Source: Phycisphaera mikurensis NBRC 102666
GTDB taxonomy: Bacteria; Planctomycetota; Phycisphaerae; Phycisphaerales; SM1A02
Reading direction: 5' to 3'
NCBI GenBank assembly: GCA_945878575.1
Contig: CAMDUB010000017.1
Location: forward strand, 1-43,172
Length of the DNA: 43,172 nucleotides
Below are positions 1 to 7,349 of this stretch, in pieces. How positions within the stretch are numbered: the first letter of the stretch is position 1; the number at the start of each line of letters is the position of its first letter. The notes below the pieces were generated by a model that did not search any database, was not told the DNA's origin, and worked only from the letters and a program-made list of their open reading frames with translations. The position numbers were made by a program, and so were the translations under genes.

Positions 1-159
1 GAAGGTTTCTGTGGCCACCGTTGAACCCGAGGCTACGACGTCTTGCTGCCAGAACGAAAAGCTGGAGTAGGTGGCGATGGCCGCCGAAGCGCCCGAGGCG
101 AGCATGGCGCTCGCGGAGCAGGCGCTGATGGTTAAGAGGGTGAGTGAATTCTTTTTCAA
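1..159 (-). CDS. secreted protein, N-terminal part (runs off the window)
   Basis: The minus strand from a TTG start at 159 reads MKKNSLTLLTISACSASAML followed by an Ala/Ser-rich stretch ending ASAAIA, a good Sec signal peptide. After the likely cleavage site come TYSSFSFWQQDVV and then VATETF, where the window edge cuts the gene after 53 codons. A short aromatic block followed by an ETF/ENF block is familiar from N-termini of planctomycete PEP-CTERM-type extracellular proteins; that link is an inference. A Shine-Dalgarno AAGGA lies at 167-171, 7 nt before the TTG, and supports this unusual start. The function cannot be told from the fragment. The gene lies downstream of the gamma-glutamyltransferase gene on the same strand, 324 bp away, so it probably has its own promoter. 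Confidence 0.6.
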   Translation of the reverse strand, partial: MKKNSLTLLTISACSASAMLASGASAAIATYSSFSFWQQDVVASGSTVATETF

Positions 160-266
160 CGTGAGTTCCTTGCTGTCCTTGCGGTATTCATCTGCGCTGG
201 CGACAGCCAGCGCATCCTCACGACAACCCACCCGGAGTTGCCGTGTCATAACGAACGTATTGGGAT

Positions 267-291
267 GGCCCGCAGGAATCGCCTGCGGGCC
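267..291 (-). terminator. perfect 10-bp inverted repeat, possible terminator
   Basis: GGCCCGCAGG (267-276) and CCTGCGGGCC (282-291) are exact reverse complements around a 5-nt loop AATCG. The stem is very GC rich, but neither side is followed by a T run, so this is an atypical terminator or a structured leader element of the secreted-protein gene that starts at 159. Confidence 0.4.
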
Positions 292-440
292 AAATCAACA
301 TGCTCTGTAAGCAAGAACGTAAAGCAGGGGCGTCACCCATCATGAACATTGCGAACAATTCAGATGTTTGTATATTTCCCACGGCAGGGCGCGCTTAAGA
401 AAAAGAATTCGCCGCGCTAAGTGATATCTGACAAGCATTT

Positions 441-460
441 ACGCCGGTTCGGCCTGGCGT
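441..460 (-). terminator. hairpin just downstream of the gamma-glutamyltransferase gene
   Basis: ACGCC (441-445) pairs with GGCGT (456-460), and the stem can continue GG/CC with one bulged base around TTCG. It lies 23 bp beyond the stop codon of the minus-strand gene, a usual place for a terminator, but there is no T tract. Confidence 0.3.
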
Positions 461-483
461 AGCCCGTTTACCCGTGATGTCAC

Positions 484-2061
484 TCAGTACCCCACGGCCT
501 GCCCGTCGCGTCGTGGGTCGCTGGCGGCGACGTAGGCGTCGGTGCCGCGCCAAGCCATCTGGGCGCCGCCGAAGAAGGTGGTGGCCGCTGAGTCAATGCT
601 GACGCGGTGGCCGCGTGCGGCCAGTTCAGTGACGGTGGACTCGGGGAAACCAGGTTCGAGCATCACTGTGCCGTCATCCATGACCTGCCAACGCGGGGCG
701 TCGATGGCGCTCTGTGGGTTCAAGCCTTGATCCACCATCCGCACCACCACTTGCAGATGGCCCTGTGGTTGCATGGGACCGCCCATCACGCCGAACGCCG
801 CAAGCGGCTGACCCGCGCGGGTGAGGAATCCAGGAATGATGGTGTGGTACGGGCGCTTAGCTGGGGCGTACTCGTTGGGATGCCCGCGCTCAAGCGTGAA
901 TCCAGCGCCGCGATTTTGCATGGCAATGCCAGTACCAGGAATCACAATGCCAGAGCCGAAGCCCTCGTAGTTCGATTGAATCCAACTCACCATTCGACCC
1001 TGCGCATCGGCGGTGCAGAGATAGACGGTGCTTGACTTGGGCAGCGCACTGGCAGTCCATGTGCCAGCGCGTTCCATGCGAATGCTTGCTGCGCGCGCCT
1101 GCAGATGTGCGGGCTGAAGGAGCTGCTCCGCTTCACCAGTGCCACGATCCGGGTCTGCCACGTAGCGCCTGACATCCACGAACGCCGCGCGTATCGCTTC
1201 GATTTGTGCGTGCAGCGAATCAGCGCTGTCCGCCGGGAACTTGCCCATCTCGAAATGTTGCAGAATTCCAAGGGCCACCAGCGCGGCCAGCCCCTGGCCG
1301 TTCGGCGGGATCTCGTGCAGCGTGACGCCGCGGTAATCGATCGACCAGGGCGTTACCCATGCGGGCGCGTGCTCCGCGAGGTCCGCGGCACGCATCGCGC
1401 CGCCTTCAGCGCGTGCAGCAGCATCCATTCGCTCGGCCAGCACGCCGCGATAGAAACTCTCGCCGCTCGTGCGCGCGATTTCGGTGAGCGTGGCGGCGTG
1501 GTCTGGAAGTCGCACCACTTCGCCCGCCGCCGGTGCGTGGCCGTTCGGCGCGAACGTGGCCATCCATGCAGGGAAGTCGCGGTAACGGACAGCGGCGCGC
1601 TGCCAACCCGCAGCGGTCATTGGACTCACCGGGAATCCATCGCGCGCATAGCGGATCGCGGGCGCAAGCAAACGCTCGAAGGGCAGGGTGCCATGACGGG
1701 CATGCAGTGCCATCCATCCGGAGACGCACCCCGGCACAGTGACGGCGTTCCATCCGAGGTGCGGCATCTCTGTGTCATGATCGAACGCACTGCGCGCAAG
1801 TCCGGCCGGCGATCTTCCACTGGCGTTCAGTCCGTGCAACGCGCCGTCCCAGATGATTCCGAATGCATCGCTGCCGAGTCCGTTGGCAGTGGGCTCAACA
1901 ACGGTGAGTGTGGCCGCGGTGCAGATCGCCGCGTCGACGGCGTTCCCGCCCTCGATCAGCACCTGTAGTCCGGCCTGTGCGGCGAGCGGTTGGCCAGTGG
2001 CAACCACTTGGTGTGCGATTGTTGGCATCCGCTGCGATCGATAGGGGAAATCCCAGCGCAT
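484..2061 (-). CDS. gamma-glutamyltransferase family protein (Ntn hydrolase), cytoplasmic type
   Basis: Gamma-glutamyltransferases cleave or transfer the gamma-glutamyl group of glutathione and related compounds. They mature by self-cleavage, which exposes a catalytic threonine. The 525-residue product shows the family layout: an N-terminal EGGNAVDAAI block (about 37-46), EPTANGLGSDAF (about 56-67), and the small-subunit start at Thr345 in KSSTVYLCTADAQG, followed by GFGSGIVIPGTGIAMQN and the late FGVMGGPMQPQGH block. The length fits the family. There is no signal peptide, unlike the periplasmic E. coli enzyme, so it probably acts in the cytoplasm like Bacillus YwrD-type proteins. The ATG at 2061 is supported by a TAACCT hexamer ending 6 nt upstream. 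Substrate specificity cannot be read from the sequence. Confidence 0.93.
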   Translation of the reverse strand: MRWDFPYRSQRMPTIAHQVVATGQPLAAQAGLQVLIEGGNAVDAAICTAATLTVVEPTANGLGSDAFGIIWDGALHGLNASGRSPAGLARSAFDHDTEMPHLGWNAVTVPGCVSGWMALHARHGTLPFERLLAPAIRYARDGFPVSPMTAAGWQRAAVRYRDFPAWMATFAPNGHAPAAGEVVRLPDHAATLTEIARTSGESFYRGVLAERMDAAARAEGGAMRAADLAEHAPAWVTPWSIDYRGVTLHEIPPNGQGLAALVALGILQHFEMGKFPADSADSLHAQIEAIRAAFVDVRRYVADPDRGTGEAEQLLQPAHLQARAASIRMERAGTWTASALPKSSTVYLCTADAQGRMVSWIQSNYEGFGSGIVIPGTGIAMQNRGAGFTLERGHPNEYAPAKRPYHTIIPGFLTRAGQPLAAFGVMGGPMQPQGHLQVVVRMVDQGLNPQSAIDAPRWQVMDDGTVMLEPGFPESTVTELAARGHRVSIDSAATTFFGGAQMAWRGTDAYVAASDPRRDGQAVGY

Positions 2062-2067
2062 CTGGGC

Positions 2068-2073
2068 AGGTTA
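2068..2073 (-). promoter_or_regulatory. candidate -10 element TAACCT of the gamma-glutamyltransferase gene
   Basis: TAACCT on the minus strand ends 6 nt before the ATG at 2061, so the predicted transcript starts at or next to the A of ATG. No Shine-Dalgarno sequence is present and no clear -35 element is seen. Confidence 0.5.
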
Positions 2074-2438
2074 TCGCGCGGTTTTATACGCCGGGAGACA
2101 TTGTTTCACATGAATTTGTGAACAGGGCTCACCTGGGGACCTCAATCGCCGACAATATCGCTGCGCGATGGGTGGTGAGTCGCACGGAACGAAAAGGGAA
2201 CGAAGTCGCGAAGCCGCGCAATTTGGGAACGGGTCCACCATGCACCACTCATCATCCACCATCATCCGTGCCGGCAGCCTCGACCGCGTGCAGCCCAAGT
2301 CCCGCAGCACGGCCGACCGCCGCGCAGACTCGCGGGTGGTTCGTCACGCGCTCGGTCGACTGCGTTCGGTGCCACTTGCAGGCGTGATTGCCCCAGGCGC
2401 GCGCATTGACGCCCCGTTCATCTGCGGCTGACCGCCGA

Positions 2439-2444
2439 TACGAT
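2439..2444 (+). promoter_or_regulatory. candidate -10 element TACGAT of the HD-GYP regulator
   Basis: TACGAT ends 6 nt before the GTG at 2451. This spacing is the main reason to prefer GTG 2451 over the TTG at 2388 as the start. Confidence 0.5.
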
Positions 2445-2450
2445 GACGCT

Positions 2451-4211
2451 GTGACAGTTCCCACGGCACAGCCAGTATCAAAGACCAAGACGCTCGTCCT
2501 ACTTGTCGACGATCAGGTAATGATCGGAGAAGCGGTGCGCCGACTCTTGGCCCCGTTCACTGACATCGAATTTACCGCCACCCAGGATGCCGAGACCGGC
2601 TACTCCTTGGCGTTGAGCCGACGCCCAGACGTCATCCTGCAAGACTTGATGATGCCGGGCGTTGACGGCATGGAGCAGATCGTCCGCATCCGTGCGAACC
2701 CGGATCTTGCTGATACGCCGCTGGTGGTGTTGTCTTCGCATTCTGACGCGGTCATCAAGGAGCAGTGCTTTGGTGCCGGTGCCAATGATTACTTGGTGAA
2801 ACTACCCGATGCCCTGGAGCTGGTGGCGCGCATCCGTTACCACGCCCGCATGGGTCGAGCGCAGCGCGACCGCGACCGTGCCATGCGCGCCTTGGCTGAT
2901 AGCGAGGCAGAGTTGGTACGACGCAACGCGGAAGTTGATGCTGCGAATCGCAAACTCTTTGCGATGAACGAGCTGCTTGGCGAAGAGAAGCAACGCTTGG
3001 CTGAAGTCGGCGCGCTGGGCACGAAACTTGCATCCGTTCAAGATCTCAATGAAGTCATGGATCAGGCGCTTCGCCTGGCTCGGGGCTTCACCGACGCCGA
3101 CGCTGGCTCCATCTGGATAGCAGGGGCCGAAGGCATTCGACTTGTCTACATACAGAACGACACGCTCGAAGCTGCACTTCAGCCCGGACAACGTTTGCCG
3201 CTTGCAGGTGATGTTGTACTGCCGCGCGACGGTACGTCCATTGCTGGCTACGTGGCGTCCACGAAAAAAACCCTGCGCATTGATGATGTGCAACACCTTG
3301 ATGCTTCGCTTCCGTATCAGTTCCTCTCCCAAGTTGATGTCCAAAGCGGGTACCAGACTCGCAGTATGTTAGTTGCGCCGTTGCGCGTCCGCGATGAAGT
3401 GCTCGGCGTTCTACAGCTGATCAATGCACGCGGTCGTGGCAAAGTATCCGCCGATGTGGCGGTATTCACACCGGGCGACGAGGCCGCGCTGGAACTCTTT
3501 GCGGGCATGGCATCGCTTGCAGTGGAGCGCGCCAACTTGGTACGCGGCGGGATCATGCGCCTCATTGCCACCGCAGAGATGCGCGACCCGACGGAGACTG
3601 GTGCTCACGTACTGCGCGTTGCCGAGTGTTCCGTGGCCATGTATGACAAGTGGGCTGCCCTGCACAACGTTGATGAATCAAAGCGCCTCCGGCAACGCGA
3701 TGAGTTGCGACTTGCGGCCATGGTCCATGATGTTGGCAAGGTGGCCATTCCGGACCGCATCCTCAAGAAGCCAGGCAAGCTTGATGACGTGGAGTACCGG
3801 CACATGCAGACGCATTCCGTCCTCGGCGGACGGCTGTTTGCAGACGCCAGCAATCCGTACGACGAAGCCATGCGCGATGTCACGATGCATCACCACGACA
3901 AGTGGGATGGCACTGGCTACCCCGGCAGCGTGAATGCAGCAATGATGGCGCAATTGCCAGTGGAGTTTGACACTATCCCGGTGGCCAAGCCCCTGCGTGA
4001 CATTGAGATCCCAATCTTTGCGCGTATTGTTGCGGTCGCGGACGTCTACGACGCGTTGACAAGTAAGCGCGCCTACAAAGAGCCGTGGACTGCCGAGAAA
4101 GTCACCGAGTTACTTCGCTCAGAGTCCGGGCGTGCCTTCGATCCAGAGTTGGTTGACATTGCGCTGGAACTCCAGGAGTACTTCCGCTCAGTGCGCTTGC
4201 GATTCCCATAG
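2451..4211 (+). CDS. response regulator with GAF and HD-GYP output domains (putative c-di-GMP phosphodiesterase)
   Basis: From GTG 2451 the product has 586 residues. Residues about 15-130 are a receiver domain with acidic pair D20/D21, phospho-acceptor D65 in LQDLMMPG and K117 in DYLVKLPD. A charged, probably coiled-coil linker (about 135-185) leads to a GAF-like domain (about 190-360, with APLRVRDEVLGVLQLIN). Then comes an HD-GYP domain with H426-D427 in VHDVGKVAIPD, the HHxxDGxGYP motif at about 481-491 (HHDKWDGTGYP) and VADVYDALTSKRAYK. HD-GYP domains with these residues usually hydrolyse cyclic-di-GMP; phosphorylation by an unlinked histidine kinase would control it. No kinase gene is adjacent. 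A TTG at 2388 could extend it by 21 residues, but that part does not look like a receiver domain. Confidence 0.92.
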   Translation: MTVPTAQPVSKTKTLVLLVDDQVMIGEAVRRLLAPFTDIEFTATQDAETGYSLALSRRPDVILQDLMMPGVDGMEQIVRIRANPDLADTPLVVLSSHSDAVIKEQCFGAGANDYLVKLPDALELVARIRYHARMGRAQRDRDRAMRALADSEAELVRRNAEVDAANRKLFAMNELLGEEKQRLAEVGALGTKLASVQDLNEVMDQALRLARGFTDADAGSIWIAGAEGIRLVYIQNDTLEAALQPGQRLPLAGDVVLPRDGTSIAGYVASTKKTLRIDDVQHLDASLPYQFLSQVDVQSGYQTRSMLVAPLRVRDEVLGVLQLINARGRGKVSADVAVFTPGDEAALELFAGMASLAVERANLVRGGIMRLIATAEMRDPTETGAHVLRVAECSVAMYDKWAALHNVDESKRLRQRDELRLAAMVHDVGKVAIPDRILKKPGKLDDVEYRHMQTHSVLGGRLFADASNPYDEAMRDVTMHHHDKWDGTGYPGSVNAAMMAQLPVEFDTIPVAKPLRDIEIPIFARIVAVADVYDALTSKRAYKEPWTAEKVTELLRSESGRAFDPELVDIALELQEYFRSVRLRFP

Positions 4212-4318
4212 TCAGTGCGTGCATCTCAATCATGATGGACAGAGTTCCGGCGGGGACCTTGTCATCCTGCTGTCCAAGTGGGGTGTGTGCCCGTAAGGCT
4301 GTCGTGCGCGTCGCTCTA

Positions 4319-4990
4319 TCACGCACACTCACCCAGCCGACCAACAATCGCGCGCACGCACGCGCTGTGAGTGGCTGCTTCCATAGCAGCGCGGAAGGCG
4401 CGCGGGTCGGCTCCGACTCGTTCTGGGCACGTGAGAATGAGGCTTTCAACAAGCCCTTCATCGCAGGTGTTCGCCGCTACGTCCAGGCAGAGTTCAAGCC
4501 ATAGATCGGTGAGTCGCGCGTCAGGAAAGCCGTAGCGAACGTGGCGAAACAGCACCAAGTCGAGAATGCGCGTCGGTACTGCGTCGCGCCGCACCCATTC
4601 GTCAAGTACGAAGCGGAGTTCGCCGCGGTCGCGCACGTAGAAGAGTGCGATATCAAGTGCGTCGTACCAACGCGGGGTGAGACGCAAGAGACCAAAGTCA
4701 ACAGAGGCGAGCGCGCTGGCGAGTGGGCCGGGCGCCTCCGGGAGCAGTGCGACGGGCGTGGTGAGTGGGGCGTCTGGTGAGAGCCCGTCAAGCGTTGCTA
4801 GCGCGCGGCGGAATTCCAAGGCGCCGCACTCGGAACATCCCGCCGTGATGCACATGCCGGCATCGGACGCGTTCCAGACAGCAGCAAGGAATTGGTTGGC
4901 GCGAGAGAAGAGCGACTCTGCAGCGCGAATGCGCGGAGCAGATTCGCTGTCGTCATGACCGTGGCGCCGATGGTGCGGATTCGTTGACAT
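4319..4990 (-). CDS. unknown protein with Cys-rich segment and His-rich N-terminus
   Basis: I do not recognise this 223-residue protein. The start is chosen at ATG 4990 because a strong Shine-Dalgarno AGGAGG precedes it by a few bases; an upstream in-frame ATG would add 11 residues ahead of that site. The N-terminus is polar and His-rich (NPHHRRHGHDD). At about 46-55 there is MCITAGCSECG, a C-x4-C-x2-C arrangement that could bind metal, though the fourth ligand is not obvious. The rest is rich in Leu, Arg and Asp, looks helical and has no membrane segment or signal peptide. It is convergent with the HD-GYP regulator, with 107 bp between the stop codons. No function is proposed. Confidence 0.75.
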   Translation of the reverse strand: MSTNPHHRRHGHDDSESAPRIRAAESLFSRANQFLAAVWNASDAGMCITAGCSECGALEFRRALATLDGLSPDAPLTTPVALLPEAPGPLASALASVDFGLLRLTPRWYDALDIALFYVRDRGELRFVLDEWVRRDAVPTRILDLVLFRHVRYGFPDARLTDLWLELCLDVAANTCDEGLVESLILTCPERVGADPRAFRAAMEAATHSACVRAIVGRLGECA

Positions 4991-5149
4991 GATTGGACCT
5001 CCTGTCCGATTGGCCGCGCACACAGGCCGTCTTCATAGTGCCTTACGTACCGGAGCCGTGCATTGTTTCCTCGTTACTTCTTCGTAAAATTTTTGATTTG
5101 ACTGGCACGCCAGCGCATCCGGGTCAGCCAAGAAACCCCATCGAGGCCG

Positions 5150-5761
5150 TCAGGATTGTGGGTTTGCGCCCCGAATTGGGGGGGTTCTTGGGGCGGCGGA
5201 GTACCAGCCGAACTCAATGATCAGGACTCCCATCACCCCAAGGAAGAGTCCAATCACCGCCGCGGATACCGAACTTCCCGAGGCAATCATGCGCCCAGTG
5301 GCCGTCACCAGCGCCAGCGCGGCGCAGAACGGCCAGAGGCGCGGTTGCCAGAGCGTGACGACGCAGGCCGCCGCGCCGACGGTGGCGGTACCGAGTGCTT
5401 CACCAGCGACGGCAATGTCGGCGAGCCCGGACCACATCACTCCGAACGCCAACATGCCAGTCCAGCGCGCGGTGTTACTCCAATTGAATGCCGCTGCTAC
5501 GCCGAAAGCAATCACGGATGCAGTGAACCAGAAGAACGGACTTCCAAAGAATGCGGCCCACGCCCAGAACGTGTTTCCATCAACGGCGCGTTGCGTAGCG
5601 GACCAACGTTCCACCAACGCATCGCCATGAGTGCGCATGATTGCGACGGGGAAGACAATACCGAGTGCGCACGCGATCACGATCATTCGACCACGGCCAA
5701 CTCCAAGAATCGGTCGCGCGCGCAGCGTTTGGTCGTAATCACTCGCCACGTCTTCGTTCAT
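5150..5761 (-). CDS. membrane protein, possibly a PAP2-fold protein without catalytic residues
   Basis: The 203-residue product has about five hydrophobic segments (near 26-43, 66-92, 100-120, 124-156 and 165-188). Their order, with a loop like DALVERWSATQR before the second helix and ATGRMIASGSSVSAAVIGLFLG near the end, resembles the core of PAP2 phosphatases, where the last block normally reads SR...GxHxxSDVxxG. Here the KxxxxxxRP, PSGH and SRxxxxxHxxxD residues are all absent, so if it belongs to the family it is not an active phosphatase. The ATG at 5761 overlaps the stop codon of the upstream gene (ATGA), so the two are translationally coupled. An upstream in-frame start exists but lies deep in the preceding gene. 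The PAP2 link is an inference from pattern only. Confidence 0.75.
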   Translation of the reverse strand: MNEDVASDYDQTLRARPILGVGRGRMIVIACALGIVFPVAIMRTHGDALVERWSATQRAVDGNTFWAWAAFFGSPFFWFTASVIAFGVAAAFNWSNTARWTGMLAFGVMWSGLADIAVAGEALGTATVGAAACVVTLWQPRLWPFCAALALVTATGRMIASGSSVSAAVIGLFLGVMGVLIIEFGWYSAAPRTPPIRGANPQS

Positions 5762-6996
5762 GGTGCGCCACCCGCGCCGCTCGACATTCCAAAGCCGGCG
5801 CCGCCGACCATTCCGCCTGGGAACATGCCCGCTGCGGGATGGACGTTCGGACCAAGATCCCAGTACGCGGGTCGTGCGGTGTAGGTGTACGCCTCGGGCG
5901 CCCAACCGTAGGTCTTGGGATCGTCAGCCATCGGGACGTTCAGGTTCGGATCGCGGCCTGGGAATCCGCCGGTGTCGTAGTACGGATCGGCGTAGCCGTT
6001 CCACCAGGAGTTGCTGTAGATGCTGCGCGCGGGCGAGGCGCCCAGCGAGACCGGTGCAGGAATCACGCCGTTCTCTGACGGCACGTTGCTTGGCGTACTA
6101 CCGGCGGGGACGCCGTTTCCTGGCTCCCAACCCTGCGGAACTTGCGCGCGTTGTTCGCGCTGGGCGCGGTCCCATTCAAGTTGCACGGCGCGTCGTCGTA
6201 CTGCATCGGTGCTGGGCGCTTGACCGGCATCGGGGCCTTGCGCCTTCCAGCCCATGGCGCGCATGTAGCCCGGGGCCCAACCTTGATAGTCACCCAGAAG
6301 ATTCTCTTGCAAGAGGAACGCAGTCAGCGTGTCTACCGCACGTCGGTGGCGATTGAGCAGATTCCATGATGAACGCGCTACGCCTGCTTCCACTTCAACA
6401 GCCTGCTCCAAGTGATCAATGTCGTTGGTGTCTGGAGTGGGCGCAGTGCCCGCCGCTTGCGACTTGGCGCGCGCAGTCGCTTCTTCAAAGGTGATTTGAT
6501 CGAGCGTTGGAACATACTGGCGTGAGAATCGTGCCCATGCTGATTCCATGTTGCGTTGATCGATGAACGCGTGCATCGCGCTGATACGTCGACCGGATTC
6601 TTCCGCGCCTAAGCGCGAGGCGTGATCGACCATCTCCAGTGCTTCGCGCTCGGCTTCAAGTTTGAGAAGTGCGGGATCGTTTGGCCATACGGTGCAGCCC
6701 GTTGGGATGACCACCGGAAGGCGCGAGCTGCTGGCAGTGGAGTGTGCAGTGGCCGTCTCCGCGGGACGAGGCGATGGCTTGGGAGTGGCGAGTTCGGGTT
6801 CAACCACGGCTCCTGATGCAGGTGCGCCGAACGCGCCGGTGGCGGGAGCGGATGTCGGTGCAGGAACCGGCACTGGCCGCGATGGGGCAGCGGGCGCCGG
6901 CGCGGTCGCCGGCGATTGCCCCGAGGCATGCGCGCAGAACACTGCGAAAGCAGTCATGGCGAGGATGGAGACGGCACGTGGGGTAGTCATCTTCAT
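5758..6996 (-). CDS. secreted Pro/Ala-rich protein of unknown function
   Basis: The 412-residue product begins with a signal peptide (MKMTTPRAVSILAMTAFAVF, then CAHASG). A low-complexity Pro/Ala/Thr region follows to about residue 95. A predicted helical domain (about 100-290) contains EAEREALEMVDHASR, EESGRRISAMHAF and ARSSWNLLNRHRRAVDTL. The C-terminus is rich in Gly, Pro, Tyr and Trp (SWWNGYADPYYDTGGFPG), ending in a Gly-rich tail with GGMVGGAGFGM. I recognise no family. It is the first gene of a pair: its TGA overlaps the ATG of the membrane-protein gene. The start at 6996 has a TACCCT hexamer 11 nt upstream; the second ATG at 6990 is possible. Confidence 0.8.
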   Translation of the reverse strand: MKMTTPRAVSILAMTAFAVFCAHASGQSPATAPAPAAPSRPVPVPAPTSAPATGAFGAPASGAVVEPELATPKPSPRPAETATAHSTASSSRLPVVIPTGCTVWPNDPALLKLEAEREALEMVDHASRLGAEESGRRISAMHAFIDQRNMESAWARFSRQYVPTLDQITFEEATARAKSQAAGTAPTPDTNDIDHLEQAVEVEAGVARSSWNLLNRHRRAVDTLTAFLLQENLLGDYQGWAPGYMRAMGWKAQGPDAGQAPSTDAVRRRAVQLEWDRAQREQRAQVPQGWEPGNGVPAGSTPSNVPSENGVIPAPVSLGASPARSIYSNSWWNGYADPYYDTGGFPGRDPNLNVPMADDPKTYGWAPEAYTYTARPAYWDLGPNVHPAAGMFPGGMVGGAGFGMSSGAGGAP

Positions 6997-7007
6997 GGCA
7001 ACTACAA

Positions 7008-7013
7008 AGGGTA
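7008..7013 (-). promoter_or_regulatory. candidate -10 element TACCCT of the secreted Pro/Ala-rich protein
   Basis: TACCCT on the minus strand ends 11 nt before the ATG at 6996. The whole divergent region (6997-7040) is only 44 bp, so this element sits almost back to back with the plus-strand one at 7027. Confidence 0.4.
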
Positions 7014-7026
7014 GCCGCAGACGCGG

Positions 7027-7032
7027 TATCCT
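7027..7032 (+). promoter_or_regulatory. candidate -10 element TATCCT of the His-rich membrane protein
   Basis: TATCCT ends 8 nt before the ATG at 7041, and no Shine-Dalgarno sequence lies between them. This would be the promoter of the 7041-11713 gene group. Confidence 0.5.
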
Positions 7033-7040
7033 CGCCTGCG

Positions 7041-7349
7041 ATGAACCAGCAGCACGACCATAAGCATGACCACCAGCACGACCACCCTTCTCCCACGCGC
7101 GGCATGTCGGGCATCCACGTCCTCAAGTTGTTGGCCCTGAACGTCGTGCTGTTTGGCGCGTGCGGAGCGTTTGCCGGAATGATGATGGGCGACTGGGTTC
7201 CTGAAGGTGGCCAGCTGCGCTTCTTGGGCGCAGTGGCGTTCATTCCGCTGGCGATCGCAGTGGTTGCGACGTTCGTTCACGCCCATGCCGGAAAGTGGAC
7301 CAGCGCCGACAATATGAGTGAGCGACTCTTCGGTGGAAAGCCTCGATGA
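7041..7349 (+). CDS. small two-helix membrane protein with His-rich N-terminus
   Basis: This 102-residue protein starts MNQQHDHKHDHQHDHPS: six His within the first 15 residues in a repeated H-D pattern, typical of metal-binding tails. Two hydrophobic segments follow (LKLLALNVVLFGACGAFAGM, about 28-47, and LGAVAFIPLAIAVVATFVHA, about 62-81). I do not recognise a family. Its stop overlaps the ATG of the next gene (ATGA at 7346), so the two should be made together. Binding of a divalent metal is suggested by composition only. Confidence 0.72.
   Translation: MNQQHDHKHDHQHDHPSPTRGMSGIHVLKLLALNVVLFGACGAFAGMMMGDWVPEGGQLRFLGAVAFIPLAIAVVATFVHAHAGKWTSADNMSERLFGGKPR

Larger units (their letters stand above)
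160..483. other. intergenic stretch with two hairpins
   Basis: No convincing gene lies here. It holds two inverted repeats (267-291 and 441-460), listed separately, and an AT-rich patch around 365-380. It must contain the 3' end signals of the gamma-glutamyltransferase gene and the promoter of the truncated secreted-protein gene, both on the minus strand. I could not place that promoter with confidence. Confidence 0.5.
2062..2450. other. divergent intergenic region
   Basis: This 389-bp gap separates two divergent genes. I see no further gene. It carries the two candidate -10 elements listed at 2068-2073 and 2439-2444, at opposite ends and each close to its own start codon. The middle, including a His-codon-like CACCAT/CATCATCCACCATCAT patch near 2240-2270, has no feature I can interpret. 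Confidence 0.5.

Noticed and set aside
71-310. 79-codon plus-strand ORF at the window start
   Set aside because: It is the antisense of the signal-peptide gene at 1-159; its translation shows no protein-like features.
1105-1968. 287-codon plus-strand ORF opposite the gamma-glutamyltransferase gene
   Set aside because: Arg/His/Ser-rich shadow frame without domain character; the minus strand has clear family motifs throughout.
5156-5884. 242-codon plus-strand ORF opposite the PAP2-like gene
   Set aside because: Low-quality composition rich in Arg, His and Pro; the minus-strand frame has regular membrane helices and an ATGA junction.
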